Made by a program: the position numbers and the translations under genes. Below are positions 43,714 to 52,889 of a DNA stretch of 64,000 nucleotides, one piece after another. Each line of letters begins with the position of its first letter. The stretch's first letter is position 1. The DNA comes from Mayfieldus sp038317345. Lineage in GTDB: Bacteria > Actinomycetota > Thermoleophilia > Solirubrobacterales > 70-9. Where the stretch lies: contig JBBQBH010000005.1 of assembly GCA_038317345.1 (NCBI GenBank), positions 12,584 to 76,583 of the forward strand. Direction: 5' to 3'. Under the pieces are notes generated by a model. It searched no databases, was not told the DNA's origin, and saw only the letters and a program-made list of their open reading frames with translations.

Positions 43714-44676
43714 ATGCACCCAATCGCCGTGGAGGAGAGAACTGCCACGCCGGCCAGGGCGGGCGATCGATTCGAGGGCCTCGTGCTCGACTTCCTCGCC
43801 TACCTCGAGCTCGAGCGGGGGCTGTCGCGCAACACCCTTAACGCCTACCGCACCGACCTACTTCAGTACGGGACCTTTCTCGCCGGGAGGGGCGCCGATG
43901 CTCTCGCCGTCGGACCCACCGACGTGTCTGAGTTCCTGGCTGAGCTTGCGACTGGGAACGGCAGGCCCCCCTGTTCGGCTTCGACCATCCACCGCAAGGC
44001 AGCCTGCCTGCGTTCCTTCTACAAGCACCTGCGGCGCGAGGAGCTGGTCACCGAGGACCCAACCGCGGCGCTGGTCGCCCCGCGCCGCTCGCGCAAGCTG
44101 CCCCACGTTCTCAACTACTCCGAGGTCCAGCACCTGCTGGCCACGCCGCGCGGCAGCGAGCCAACCGCGCTGCGCGACCGCGCACTGCTCGAGGTGATGT
44201 ACGCGTGCGGGTTGCGGGCGTCGGAGACGATCGGATTGGAGCTGTCGGAGATCGATCTGCGCCGTGGCTTTCTACGCGCGCATGGGAAGGGATCGAAGGA
44301 GCGGCTGGTTCCGCTGGGCACCAAGGCGGTGGCGGCTATCAACGCCTACCTGCGCGGCGGCCGGCCGAAGCTGGTCGGCGAGCGGCAGGAACCGAAGTTG
44401 TTCCTCAATTTCCGTGGTGGGCCGCTGACCCGGCAGGGCCTCTACAAGATCGTCCAGAAGCATGCGCGCGCGGCAGGGTTGGACGGGAAGATGAGCCCCC
44501 ACACCCTGCGCCACAGCTTTGCCACTCACCTGCTCGCCGGTGGCTGCGACCTGCGGGCGGTGCAGGAGATGCTCGGACACGCCGACGTCTCGACCACCCA
44601 GATGTACACGCATCTGTCCGGTGAGCAGCTCAAAGAGGCTTACTTCCGGGCCCACCCGCGCGCCGTCGTTCGCTGA
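43714..44676 (+). CDS. xerD: Tyrosine recombinase XerC/XerD-type
   Basis: The 320-residue recombinase has the SAM-like core-binding domain (FLAYLELERGLSRNTLNAYR) and the catalytic domain with all residues: Arg in YACGLRASETIGLEL, Lys in GKGSKERLVPLG, His-x-x-Arg in SPHTLRHSFATHLLAGG, and His and Tyr in LGHADVSTTQMYTHLS. XerD with XerC resolves chromosome dimers at dif. The position after the NUDIX gene fits the chromosomal XerD-like copy rather than a mobile integrase. The ATG at 43714 is chosen since upstream codons are antisense-like and poorly conserved. Confidence 0.92.
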   Translation: MHPIAVEERTATPARAGDRFEGLVLDFLAYLELERGLSRNTLNAYRTDLLQYGTFLAGRGADALAVGPTDVSEFLAELATGNGRPPCSASTIHRKAACLRSFYKHLRREELVTEDPTAALVAPRRSRKLPHVLNYSEVQHLLATPRGSEPTALRDRALLEVMYACGLRASETIGLELSEIDLRRGFLRAHGKGSKERLVPLGTKAVAAINAYLRGGRPKLVGERQEPKLFLNFRGGPLTRQGLYKIVQKHARAAGLDGKMSPHTLRHSFATHLLAGGCDLRAVQEMLGHADVSTTQMYTHLSGEQLKEAYFRAHPRAVVR

Positions 44677-44720
44677 ACGCCGCCGTCTGATCGCGCTTCC
44701 GCCCTGATAGAACGGGTCCG

Positions 44721-45323
44721 GTGGGACGACGCTGGCTCGCCTTGCTCGCGATCCCCGCGCTGGCTGTCGCCAGTGCGGGGTGCGGCAACGAGCGCAACCA
44801 CCCGACTGGGCTCGCACAGCTCGGGGCGCCGGTGTCGCTGGTCAATTTCACTGCCCCCTCGGGTGACGTCAGCTTCGGGCGCCCGTCGACATGGAGCGTT
44901 GGCGGAGGCAATCTGCCCGAGATCGCGCAGATGTCCTCGGGCAGCGCCGTCGTCACCGTCTACGCTTATCCGCGCACCGACCTCTCGCTGAGCCAAGCTG
45001 GGGCCGAGGCCGCGCGCCAGCGTCTGCTGGCGTCGCTGCGGGAGCGAGCACCCTCGTTCGAGGTCCTGAGCAGCCGGGTGCGCGAAGTCGACGGAGCGCA
45101 GGCTGTGGAGATCATCGGCCGCGGGACGATCACCGGGCACCCGGTGATGACGAAGAGCGTCCACGTCTACAAGGGCGCCGCCGAGTACGTGATCGACGCC
45201 TACTCCCGCCCGAAGCTCTTCCGTCAGGCCGAGACCGAGGCCTTCAATCCGCTGCTCGCCACGATCCGCCTCGGTGGCTTCCCGGAGGGACCGGTCTCGG
45301 GCGGCACGAAGGCGCCGGGCTAG
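44721..45323 (+). CDS. Lipoprotein of unknown function
   Basis: The GTG start is followed by RRWLALLAIPALAVASAGC, a lipoprotein signal with Cys21. The mature part of about 180 residues has SLVNFTAPSGDVSFGRPSTW, AVVTVYAYPRTDLSLSQA and QAVEIIGRGTITGHPVMT. The pattern suggests a LpqN/PsbP-like beta-sandwich, but I do not recognise the family. It lies between xerD and mutM on the same strand, 10 bp before mutM. Confidence 0.75.
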   Translation: MGRRWLALLAIPALAVASAGCGNERNHPTGLAQLGAPVSLVNFTAPSGDVSFGRPSTWSVGGGNLPEIAQMSSGSAVVTVYAYPRTDLSLSQAGAEAARQRLLASLRERAPSFEVLSSRVREVDGAQAVEIIGRGTITGHPVMTKSVHVYKGAAEYVIDAYSRPKLFRQAETEAFNPLLATIRLGGFPEGPVSGGTKAPG

Positions 45324-45333
45324 CGGACCCCTG

Positions 45334-46242
45334 ATGCCCGAGCTGCCGGAGGTCGAGACGATTCGGCGCCAGCTCGAGCCGGAGCTGCGCAATCGGCGGA
45401 TCGAGCGGCTCGAGGTGCTCGACGCCCGCTGGACGCGTCCGGTCGACCCGCGCCGGGTCGAAGAACAGGTGAGTGGACGGAGAATCGAGTCGCTGCGCCG
45501 GCGTGGCAAGTACCTGCTGATGAACCTCGAAGGCGGCGTCACCCTGGTCATGCATCTGCGGATGACTGGAAACCTGCTGCTGGTCGACGAGAACGACCTG
45601 GTCGCCGCCGTCGATGAAAGCACCTTCGAACGCGGGGAGCGATATCTGCGCGCCCGCTTCTCGCTCGACGACGGACGCGAGCTGTGGTTCAGCGACGCAC
45701 GTCGCTTTGGCGAGGCGTTCGTGCTGGCGACCGATCGCGTCGAGGAACGCTTCGCGGGCCGGGTGGGGATCGAGCCGTTCTCCGAGCAGTTCAGGGCCGA
45801 CGCGATCGAGCGGATTGCGGCGGGCCGAACGGCGCCGCTGAAGTCGTTCCTGCTCAACCAGGCGGGAATCGCGGGGGTGGGGAACATCTACGCCGACGAG
45901 GCTTTGTGGAGGGCTGAGCTGCACCCGCTCTCTCCCGCCGGCTCGATGCGGCACGAGCATGCGGAGGCGCTGCGAGAAGGGGTGATCGACGCGCTTCAGA
46001 CCGGCCTCGACGAAGGCGGGGCATCGGTCGACGACTACGTCGATGCGCGGGGAGAGCGCGGCTCGATGCAGGACGAGTTCATCGTCCACGGCCGCGAGGG
46101 CGAGATCTGCCCCCGCTGCGGGGACACGATTCGCCGCATCGTCGTCTCCGGGCGCTCGACCTACTTCTCCCCGGGCTGCCAGGTGCGGCTGCGGAGGCGG
46201 CCCCGACGCAGGCGCCGGAGCCGATCAGCGACTACTTCTTGA
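45334..46242 (+). CDS. mutM: Formamidopyrimidine-DNA glycosylase with a degenerate zinc finger
   Basis: The 302-residue glycosylase/AP lyase removes oxidised purines. It starts PELPEVETIRRQLEPEL, with the N-terminal Pro nucleophile, and has RRRGKYLLMNLEGGVTLVMH, the Lys of the active site, and LLNQAGIAGVGNIYADEALW of the H2TH region. The C-terminal zinc finger reads CPRC...STYFSPGCQ: the third cysteine of the C-x2-C-x16-C-x2-C set is Ser. A single base change (TGC to TCC) explains it. Fpg proteins without zinc exist, so activity may persist. The Arg-rich tail after the finger is unusual. The start at 45334 is fixed by the Pro. Confidence 0.92.
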   Translation: MPELPEVETIRRQLEPELRNRRIERLEVLDARWTRPVDPRRVEEQVSGRRIESLRRRGKYLLMNLEGGVTLVMHLRMTGNLLLVDENDLVAAVDESTFERGERYLRARFSLDDGRELWFSDARRFGEAFVLATDRVEERFAGRVGIEPFSEQFRADAIERIAAGRTAPLKSFLLNQAGIAGVGNIYADEALWRAELHPLSPAGSMRHEHAEALREGVIDALQTGLDEGGASVDDYVDARGERGSMQDEFIVHGREGEICPRCGDTIRRIVVSGRSTYFSPGCQVRLRRRPRRRRRSRSATTS

Positions 46243-47404
46243 GCTTCAGCTTGAAGGTCTTGTGGGCCCCGTTTCTGCTGTTTCGCACCTTGGCCTTGAC
46301 CTTCAGCTTGCCCTTCTTGAGCAGTGCCTTCTTCGCTTTGCCCTTCAGCTTCACCTTGATCGTGGCGGTCTGAGTGGGCGCGACCGAGTACTTCTTCTTG
46401 CCGATCTTCTTATTGCGCGAGATCGTCGCTTCACGGCCGAGCGTGTTGGGGCTGGCCAGGAGCTGCACGATGCCGTCGCAGTTGATCGTCGCAGCGACCG
46501 GGAGCTGGCAGGTGATCGGAATCAGGATTTTGCCGTTCTTGTACTTGGCCGACTTCGGGAGGTCGACGCCGACCGCGCCGGAGAAGATGTCGGGCGGCTG
46601 GCACTTGATCGGCGCATCGTTGGTGAGACGGAGGTTGTCGACGAACACGGCCGAGTCGTAGATGTGGTCGCTGGCGTCGAATATCGACAGGTAGAGGGTG
46701 TGGGCGCCAGGAGTCACGGGTGTCTTCGTCGTCACTAGCGCCGATGCCGCGTCGTAGGTCGTCCCGGCCGCGTTCGACGGAGAGACCGCCGTCGGGCCGA
46801 TGCTGTTGATCGAGATCTGCGTGCCCCGCGCCGCGAAGTCGAGTGGCGCGGTGCTCGTCTGGCCCGAAGCGCTCCAGTTCGAGGTGTCAAGCTCAGCCAT
46901 GAAGCGGTCGTTGAAGGATGAGCCGACGAACTCCGGGAATTCCTCCGAGAAAAACCGGTAGTCGAAGTTCAGGCAGTTGCTCTGCTGGGGAACGTTGAAG
47001 CCCAGGCTCAGAGTGGTCGGATCGTTGGCGTCGCCGCGGGCGGGCGGGTTGTAGCCGCGGCTCAGCCCAGCGTTCTCCGAGTCGTTCGGGGCGGCGGCCA
47101 GCGCAACGTCCCCGGTGGTGAGGATCGTGAAGGTGCTGCCGTTGGTCGGGAATCCGGCCAGCGGCGAATCGGAGGTGCCGTTGACGAAGGGCGGGGATGG
47201 GTCGGGCGAGACGTCCAGGCTTGCCGACGGAATCGCGAAGCTGGACATTGCATTGGCGAGGGTGCCGGCGTCGTTGGTGCCGGTAATTGCGGCTCCGGCC
47301 GGCGCGGCGGCGACCGCCGCGAATGCCGTGCACGCCGCCAGCAGGGTGCCGACTCGGCGAATTCGCTTCGCGACTTCTGGACCTGGACGCGGACCGGACC
47401 TCAT
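46232..47404 (-). CDS. Secreted protein with a choice-of-anchor-L-like domain and basic C-terminal tail
   Basis: The 390-residue protein has a signal peptide (LLAACTAFAAVAAAPAGAA), then a long beta domain with SLGFNVPQQSNCLNFDYRFF and SEEFPEFVGSSFNDRFMAEL, the hallmark of choice-of-anchor L domains, and HTLYLSIFDASDHIYDSAVF. A Lys-rich immunoglobulin-like tail (VAPTQTATIKVKLKGKAKKA) ends the protein. Such proteins are exported and may attach to the cell surface. No sortase motif is visible. Its end overlaps mutM by 11 bp; it is divergent from the peptidase gene. Confidence 0.75.
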   Translation of the reverse strand: MRSGPRPGPEVAKRIRRVGTLLAACTAFAAVAAAPAGAAITGTNDAGTLANAMSSFAIPSASLDVSPDPSPPFVNGTSDSPLAGFPTNGSTFTILTTGDVALAAAPNDSENAGLSRGYNPPARGDANDPTTLSLGFNVPQQSNCLNFDYRFFSEEFPEFVGSSFNDRFMAELDTSNWSASGQTSTAPLDFAARGTQISINSIGPTAVSPSNAAGTTYDAASALVTTKTPVTPGAHTLYLSIFDASDHIYDSAVFVDNLRLTNDAPIKCQPPDIFSGAVGVDLPKSAKYKNGKILIPITCQLPVAATINCDGIVQLLASPNTLGREATISRNKKIGKKKYSVAPTQTATIKVKLKGKAKKALLKKGKLKVKAKVRNSRNGAHKTFKLKLKK

Positions 47405-47517
47405 CTGGATCCCCCTTTCATCGACTGACTCCCCGCTTCGCTGATCTCACGCTACCTCCGCGTGGGTGCCGAATGCAAGCGGATTGGACGGGCTTCGCAT
47501 TCGCATACTGTCCCTGC

Positions 47518-48444
47518 GTGCTCCCTGTCCCTGAAGGCTTCTCGGTCGGCCACTGGACCGACGCCGAGGCGCGCACCGGGTGCACGGTGGTGATCGCGCC
47601 GCCCGGGAGCCATGGTGGCGTCGACGTGCGCGGCGGCGGACCGGGCACCCGCGAGACCGACGTCGTGGGACCGATGGCCGGCGACCATGAGGTGACCGCC
47701 GTCGTGCTCGCCGGGCGCAGCGCCTTCGGCCTTGCCGCAGCGGATGGGGCGGCGCGTTGGCTGGAGCAGCACGGTCGCGGATATCCGACCCCCGGGGGGC
47801 TGGTACCGATCGTCCCGGCTGCGGTGGTCTATGACCTGATCGAGGGCGACCCCTCGGTGCGGCCTGGGCCCGACCAGGGCTACGCGGCCTGTGAGGTAGC
47901 TGCTGGAGGCGTTCCCGATCGTGGACTGGTCGGTGCCGGCACCGGCACCGCAGTCGCGAAGCTTTTCGGGCGCGAGCGCGCCACCGTGGCTGGCATCGGC
48001 TACACGGCCGCTCAGAGCGGCCGCGGGGAGACGGTCGCCGCGCTGGCGGTTGCGAACGGGTTCGGCGACGTGGTCGCGGAGAACGGGAAGGTGCTCGCCG
48101 GCCCGCGCGGCGACGACGGTGCGATGCGATCGACGGCCGAGGAGATCGCCGCTATGGAGGGTTCGCCGGACTGGACCCGGCTCGCGGAGCGAAACACGAC
48201 GCTTGTCTGCCTGATGACCGACGCGCCGCTCACACCGCCGGGCTGCACCCGCGTCGCCCGGATGGCGAGCGGCGGGGTCGCCCGGGCTGTCAACCCGACC
48301 TTCTCCGACGTCGACGGCGACGTCGTCTTCTGCCTCGCCTCGGGACGGGGTGAGCCGGATCGATTCACGTCCATTTCGGTGGGGACGATCGCGGCCACCG
48401 TCACGGCGGCGGCGATTCGCGACGCCGTTCGCTCGGCCGCCTAA
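47518..48444 (+). CDS. P1 family peptidase (DmpA-like, N-terminal nucleophile)
   Basis: The GTG at 47518 gives 308 residues starting LPVPEGFSVGHWTDAEARTG. The protein has DVRGGGPGTRETDV, LAGRSAFGLAAADGAARWLE and GLVGAGTGTAVAKLFG. The autoprocessing region is at RNTTLVCLMTDAPLTPPGC, where the Thr after Asn is the expected nucleophile after self-cleavage. Members are L-aminopeptidases/D-amidases or beta-aminopeptidases. An ATG at 47473 is a possible but less likely start. Confidence 0.88.
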   Translation: MLPVPEGFSVGHWTDAEARTGCTVVIAPPGSHGGVDVRGGGPGTRETDVVGPMAGDHEVTAVVLAGRSAFGLAAADGAARWLEQHGRGYPTPGGLVPIVPAAVVYDLIEGDPSVRPGPDQGYAACEVAAGGVPDRGLVGAGTGTAVAKLFGRERATVAGIGYTAAQSGRGETVAALAVANGFGDVVAENGKVLAGPRGDDGAMRSTAEEIAAMEGSPDWTRLAERNTTLVCLMTDAPLTPPGCTRVARMASGGVARAVNPTFSDVDGDVVFCLASGRGEPDRFTSISVGTIAATVTAAAIRDAVRSAA

Positions 48445-48528
48445 CTCGTTTTCCGAGCCCTCATAAGGGCCGGTGCGGCCGCTGGTCGCGCATTGCCGTC
48501 CGGCGGCGGCGAGATCGTAGATTGGTTA

Positions 48529-49248
48529 ATGGCTGGCAAATTCAAGACCGAGGCCGTGGTCCTGCGCAGCATCCGCTTCGGCGAGGCGGACAGGATTCTC
48601 CACCTCTACAGCGCCCAGCACGGGCGAATCGGAGCGATCGCCAAGGGCTCGCGCCGACCGCGCTCGCGGTTTGGAGGGCGGCTGGAGCCGTTCTTCCGCC
48701 TCGACCTGGTGCTGCACGAGGGTCGGGGCGAGCTGGCAACGGTCACCGGCGCCGCCACGGTGAATGGCTATCCGCGGCTGCGGGAGAGCTCGGCGACGCT
48801 GGGCGCCGCGGCGCGGGCCTGCGACGCGGTGCTGCGGTTGCTCGATGCGGCAGAGCCCAACACGGCCGCCTACAACCTGCTCTGTCGCTACCTCGCGATG
48901 CTCGACGAGCGCGGCGGAGACCGGGCCGGCCTCGCGGAGGCGCTCGCCTTCCGGCTGAAGCTGGCGTTGGCGGCCGGCTTCTCCCCCGAGCTCGGCTCCT
49001 GCGCGCGCTGCGGCGAGGCGGAGCACCTGACCGGCTTCTCGGGCGCCGCAGGCGGGGTGGTGTGCTCAAGCTGTGAGGGCGGCGGGTTTGAGTTTTCGCC
49101 CGAGGCGCACTCGTTCATGGTCGAGGGCCTGGCCCGGCCCCTTGCCGAGGCACCGCCGGCCGGCGCGGTGGCGCTGCGCCAGGCGGAGCGAGCGGTCTCC
49201 GAGACCCTCGAGCACCACGCGCACGTGCGGCTGCGCGCCGCCGCCTAG
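48529..49248 (+). CDS. recO: DNA repair protein RecO
   Basis: RecO loads RecA with RecR. The 239-residue protein has the N-terminal OB domain (KTEAVVLRSIRFGEADRILH, GRIGAIAKGSRRPRSRFGG) and a C-terminal zinc site CARCG...CSSC. The start at 48529 (AGKFKTEA) matches the family. It begins a recO-dgt-dnaG run that is typical of actinobacteria. Confidence 0.93.
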   Translation: MAGKFKTEAVVLRSIRFGEADRILHLYSAQHGRIGAIAKGSRRPRSRFGGRLEPFFRLDLVLHEGRGELATVTGAATVNGYPRLRESSATLGAAARACDAVLRLLDAAEPNTAAYNLLCRYLAMLDERGGDRAGLAEALAFRLKLALAAGFSPELGSCARCGEAEHLTGFSGAAGGVVCSSCEGGGFEFSPEAHSFMVEGLARPLAEAPPAGAVALRQAERAVSETLEHHAHVRLRAAA

Positions 49249-49275
49249 AATCGCGGCAAGGAGGACCTGACCGAC

Positions 49276-50289
49276 TTGCCGACCACCACCAGATCGCTGC
49301 AGGAGCGCGTCGAAGCGTGGGAGGCCGAGTTCCTCGTCGAGGGGGCGACGCGTTCCTATCCGGCGATCAGGGGCATCGATGAGGCGGACAGCCCGCTGCG
49401 GACGCCGTTTCAGCGCGACCGCGATCGGATCGTGCACTCGAAGGCGTTTCGCCGCCTCAAGCATAAGACCCAGGTCTTCATCGCCCCGGAGGGCGACCAC
49501 TACCGGACCCGGCTCACGCACACGCTGGAGGCGTCGGGGATCTCGCGCACGGTTGCCAGGGCGCTGGGCCTCAACGAGGACCTCACCGAGGCGATCGGGC
49601 TCGGTCACGACCTCGGGCATCCGCCTTTCGGGCATATCGGCGAAGAGGCGTTGGACGAGGCGCTGCGCGAGCGCTGCGGCTCCGGCTTCAAGCACAACCT
49701 TCACTCGCTGCGGACCGTCGACGTGCTGGAGCGCGACGGGCAGGGGCTGAACCTCACCGAGCAGGTCCGCGACGGCATCCTCAACCACACCGGCCCCGAG
49801 AAGCCGGCGACGCTGGAGGGGCGGATCGTGCGCCTCGTCGATCGCGTCGCCTACATAAACCACGACATCGACGACGCCCTGCGGGCGGGGATATTGGATC
49901 CATCCGATCTCCCGAGCGAGGAGATCGAGCTGCTCGGGCCGACCGGGGCGAAGCGGATCGACACCTTGGTTGGGGACCTCGTCGAACGCTCGGAGGCCTG
50001 CGGCGACATCGTGCAGAGCGAGGAGGTCGGTGGGGCGATGCTGCGGCTTCGCAAGTTCATGTTCGACCGCGTTTACCTGGGGCCCGAGGCCCGGCGCGAG
50101 GTCGAACGGGTCCAGCGGACGTTGCGGGGGCTGTTCGATCACTACATGGACGACCCCGATGAGGTCCCTGTGCTGGACCCCAATGCGGACCTTTGCCAGC
50201 GGGTGACCGACTATGTCGCTGGAATGACCGACCGCTTCTGCATCTCGCAGTTCCGCGAGCTCGCGATCCCCGAAGAGGCACACTTCTAG
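49276..50289 (+). CDS. dgt: Deoxyguanosinetriphosphate triphosphohydrolase-like HD protein
   Basis: The 337-residue protein (TTG start; AAGGAGG lies 11 bases upstream, a long spacing) has the HD signatures HYRTRLTHTLEASGISRTVA and GLGHDLGHPPFGHIGEEALD, and FKHNLHSLRTVDVLERD, LNLTEQVRDGILNHTGPEKP and DRVAYINHDIDDALRAG. Dgt homologues cut dNTPs to nucleoside and triphosphate. It is 2 bp from dnaG, and this order is conserved in actinobacteria, which links nucleotide pools and primer synthesis. Confidence 0.93.
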   Translation: MPTTTRSLQERVEAWEAEFLVEGATRSYPAIRGIDEADSPLRTPFQRDRDRIVHSKAFRRLKHKTQVFIAPEGDHYRTRLTHTLEASGISRTVARALGLNEDLTEAIGLGHDLGHPPFGHIGEEALDEALRERCGSGFKHNLHSLRTVDVLERDGQGLNLTEQVRDGILNHTGPEKPATLEGRIVRLVDRVAYINHDIDDALRAGILDPSDLPSEEIELLGPTGAKRIDTLVGDLVERSEACGDIVQSEEVGGAMLRLRKFMFDRVYLGPEARREVERVQRTLRGLFDHYMDDPDEVPVLDPNADLCQRVTDYVAGMTDRFCISQFRELAIPEEAHF

Positions 50290-50291
50290 CC

Positions 50292-52079
50292 ATGGCGCTG
50301 ATCTCCGATCAGAGCAAAGAGCGGGTCCGCCAGGCGGCGGACATGATCGAGATCGTCAACCAGCACACCGATCTGCGCCAGCGCGGCGGCAGCTGGTGGG
50401 GCCTGTGTCCGTTCCACGAGGAGCGCACGCCGTCGTTCAAAGTCAACCCGACCGAGAAGGTCTATTACTGCTTCGGCTGCGAGGCGTCCGGCGATCTGTT
50501 CCGCTTCGTCCAGGAGAAAGAGGGCGTCGATTTCCCCGAGGCGGTCGAGCTGCTGGGGGAGCGTTACGGGGTCGAGCTGGAGCGCGAGGACGAGGATCCG
50601 CGCAAGGAGGCCGCCCGGCAGCGCCGCGAGCGACTGCGCCAGCTGCTGGGGCGCGCGGCCGCTTTTTACGCCAGCTACCTCTGGGAGTCGAAGGAGGCGG
50701 GCAAGGCGCGGGACTACCTTCAGGGGCGCGGGCTCGGCGAGGAGGTATTGCGCGATTTCGGGATCGGCTACGCGCCGAGCGCCTGGGACCAGATCTTGAC
50801 CCGTGGGCAGAGGGCCGGCTTCAGCATCGACGAGTTGCGGGCGACCGGTCTCGTGCAGCAGGGGCGGGGCGGGGGCGTCTACGACCGCTTCCGCGAGCGG
50901 ATCGTCTTCCCCGTGCGCGACACGCGCGGCCGGGTGGTCGGATTCGGGGCGCGGGCGATGCGCTCCGAGCAGGGCGCCAAATACGTGAACTCGGCCGAAG
51001 GTGAGCTCTACCGTAAGAGCGAGACTCTTTACGGGATCGATCGTGCCCGAGGCGCGATCGTCAAGGCCGGACGCGCGGTCGTGGTGGAGGGCTACACGGA
51101 TGTGCTCGCCATGCACCAGGCGGGCATCGGGGAGGCGGTGGGCGTGATGGGCACCGCAATCACCGAGGAGCAGGTCGGAATGTTGTCCCAGCAGACACGC
51201 GAGGTGGTGCTGGCGCTGGACGCCGACCGGGCCGGTCAGGAGGCGATGCTGCGCGCCCAGCGCAAGGCCGAGGGGCGGGATATGAGGCTCAGGGTGGCCG
51301 CGATGCCGGAGGGCGAGGACCCGGCGCAGATGATGGCCGAGGAGGGGGGAGCCGAGAGATTCAGGGAGCTGGTCGGGACCGCCGTGGAGCTGCCCGAGTT
51401 CCAGGTCGGGTTGGTGCTCGACGGAGCGGATCTGTCCTCGCCTGCCGAGCGCGACCGGGCGCTGGCCGAGGCGGCGCCGGTGCTGGCGGAGATGGGGGAG
51501 AGCGCGACCCGCGACGAGCTGGTGCGGACCGTCGCCGAACGGCTCGACATGGACCCGGCGATGGTGATCGGGCGCATGGCCTCGGCGCGGACGCGAACCG
51601 AATCGGGGGGCGAATCGGAGGCCGGGGGAGAGGCGGCCGGCGCTGCGGCGCTGACTCCGCGGGAGCGGCGCGAGCGGGCGCTGCTGGCGATGTGCATCGC
51701 CGACCCGAAGGCGGGGCGCGAGCTGCTCGACCGGCTGACGCCGGAGCATCTGTCGTCGCCGTTGGTCGGCCGGGCGCTGGAGTGGCTGCGGGGGCATTTG
51801 GATCAGCCGCTCGCCGGTTTGCCGCGCGAGGATGAGGAGCTGGTCTCGCTGATCACGCAGCTGGTGATGACGGCGGAGCGCGAGCCGACGTCGGGGGAGG
51901 CGATGGAGATCAACTTCCTATTGCTCGAGCAGCGCCGGCTCGAGGACCTGATCGCGGAGGCGGAGAAGAAGGGCGACCCTAAGCGAAGCGCCGAGCTTCA
52001 CCGGGAGCGCGCGGCGCTGGGTGAGCGAATCATGCGCCCCGAGCGCGTCGGCAAGAGCGGCGCCTCGGAAGCGGCATAG
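50292..52079 (+). CDS. dnaG: DNA primase
   Basis: It synthesises RNA primers at the replication fork. The 595-residue protein has the CHC2 zinc-binding domain (GLCPFHEERTPSFKVNPTEK, CFGCEASGD), the TOPRIM domain (VVVEGYTDVLAMHQAG and LALDADRAGQEA) and a C-terminal helicase-binding region (residues about 430-595) with a Gly/Glu/Ala linker. The ATG at 50292 precedes the usual ISDQSKERVRQAADMIEIVN. All key residues are present. Confidence 0.96.
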   Translation: MALISDQSKERVRQAADMIEIVNQHTDLRQRGGSWWGLCPFHEERTPSFKVNPTEKVYYCFGCEASGDLFRFVQEKEGVDFPEAVELLGERYGVELEREDEDPRKEAARQRRERLRQLLGRAAAFYASYLWESKEAGKARDYLQGRGLGEEVLRDFGIGYAPSAWDQILTRGQRAGFSIDELRATGLVQQGRGGGVYDRFRERIVFPVRDTRGRVVGFGARAMRSEQGAKYVNSAEGELYRKSETLYGIDRARGAIVKAGRAVVVEGYTDVLAMHQAGIGEAVGVMGTAITEEQVGMLSQQTREVVLALDADRAGQEAMLRAQRKAEGRDMRLRVAAMPEGEDPAQMMAEEGGAERFRELVGTAVELPEFQVGLVLDGADLSSPAERDRALAEAAPVLAEMGESATRDELVRTVAERLDMDPAMVIGRMASARTRTESGGESEAGGEAAGAAALTPRERRERALLAMCIADPKAGRELLDRLTPEHLSSPLVGRALEWLRGHLDQPLAGLPREDEELVSLITQLVMTAEREPTSGEAMEINFLLLEQRRLEDLIAEAEKKGDPKRSAELHRERAALGERIMRPERVGKSGASEAA

Positions 52080-52155
52080 GTTCCGCTTCGCGTCGGCGGC
52101 GATCACGGGAACATACGTTCGCTTTTCTGTCCGACTCGGATGCAAGGCTTTCCCC

Positions 52156-52854
52156 ATGGACAAGCGGTTTCTGGAGGATTGTCTGGCGGAGGAACTATCG
52201 CTCGATCAGATTGGGCAGCGGGTTGGTAAGCACCCTTCGACTGTCAGCTACTGGCTTGGGAAGTACGACCTTGAGCCGAACGGACGCGACCGCCATGCCC
52301 CGACTGGGGCTGTTGACCCGGAGCGCTTGGCGGAGCTTGCGAGCAACGGCGCCTCGATCAGAACGATCGCGGCCGAGCTGGGCGCCGGGTATTCAACGGT
52401 GAGGTATTGGTTGAAGCGGCTGAACATCGAAACGCCGCGAGCCCGTCTGAGGCGCGAGAGTGCGGAGGCGCGTCGGCTTGGTGAACCCAATCCAACGATG
52501 ACCTGTACGAAGCACGGGCGGACGAGCTTCATCCGTTTGCCCCACGGCGGCTATCGGCGCTCGAGGTGCAGCGGACAGCTTGTGTCGCGGCGGAGGCGCT
52601 ACATCAAACGACGTCTCGTCGAGGCCTCGGGCGGAGCTTGCGCACTCTGCGGGAACGCCCGGCACCCTGGAGCGCTCCATTTCCACCATGTCGATCCCTC
52701 CCAGAAAGGATTCGGCCTAAGCCGCAACGGCGTCAGTAGATCGCTGGATGCCGCGCTCGAGGAGGCGCGAAAGTGTGTCCTCCTTTGTGCGAACTGCCAT
52801 GCGGAGGTGGAGGCCGGGGTCTCGAAATTGCCTGACGAGCTATCGATAAAGTGA
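52156..52854 (+). CDS. HNH endonuclease with two tandem HTH domains (homing-type)
   Basis: The 232-residue protein starts DKRFLEDCLAEELSLDQIGQ. Two similar helix-turn-helix segments follow: GQRVGKHPSTVSYWLGKYDL and SIRTIAAELGAGYSTVRYWL. An Arg-rich linker leads to an HNH nuclease, CALCGNARHPGALHFHHVDP with the His pair and CVLLCANCHAEVEAG at the end; the four Cys form a structural zinc site. Such proteins are usually free-standing homing-type nucleases or small mobile elements. It ends 35 bp before tRNA-Asn. The start at 52156 fits the first HTH. Confidence 0.85.
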   Translation: MDKRFLEDCLAEELSLDQIGQRVGKHPSTVSYWLGKYDLEPNGRDRHAPTGAVDPERLAELASNGASIRTIAAELGAGYSTVRYWLKRLNIETPRARLRRESAEARRLGEPNPTMTCTKHGRTSFIRLPHGGYRRSRCSGQLVSRRRRYIKRRLVEASGGACALCGNARHPGALHFHHVDPSQKGFGLSRNGVSRSLDAALEEARKCVLLCANCHAEVEAGVSKLPDELSIK

Positions 52855-52889
52855 ACAGGCTGAGCTGCTCTCGTGGGTAGCTCAAACGG

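Noticed and set aside
43714..44676. XerD-like gene as a mobile-element integrase
   Set aside because: It sits in a conserved housekeeping order with no att sites or cargo around it, so the chromosomal recombinase is the better reading.
50286..51797. A 503-codon open frame antisense to dnaG
   Set aside because: No motif or start context; dnaG is complete on the plus strand.
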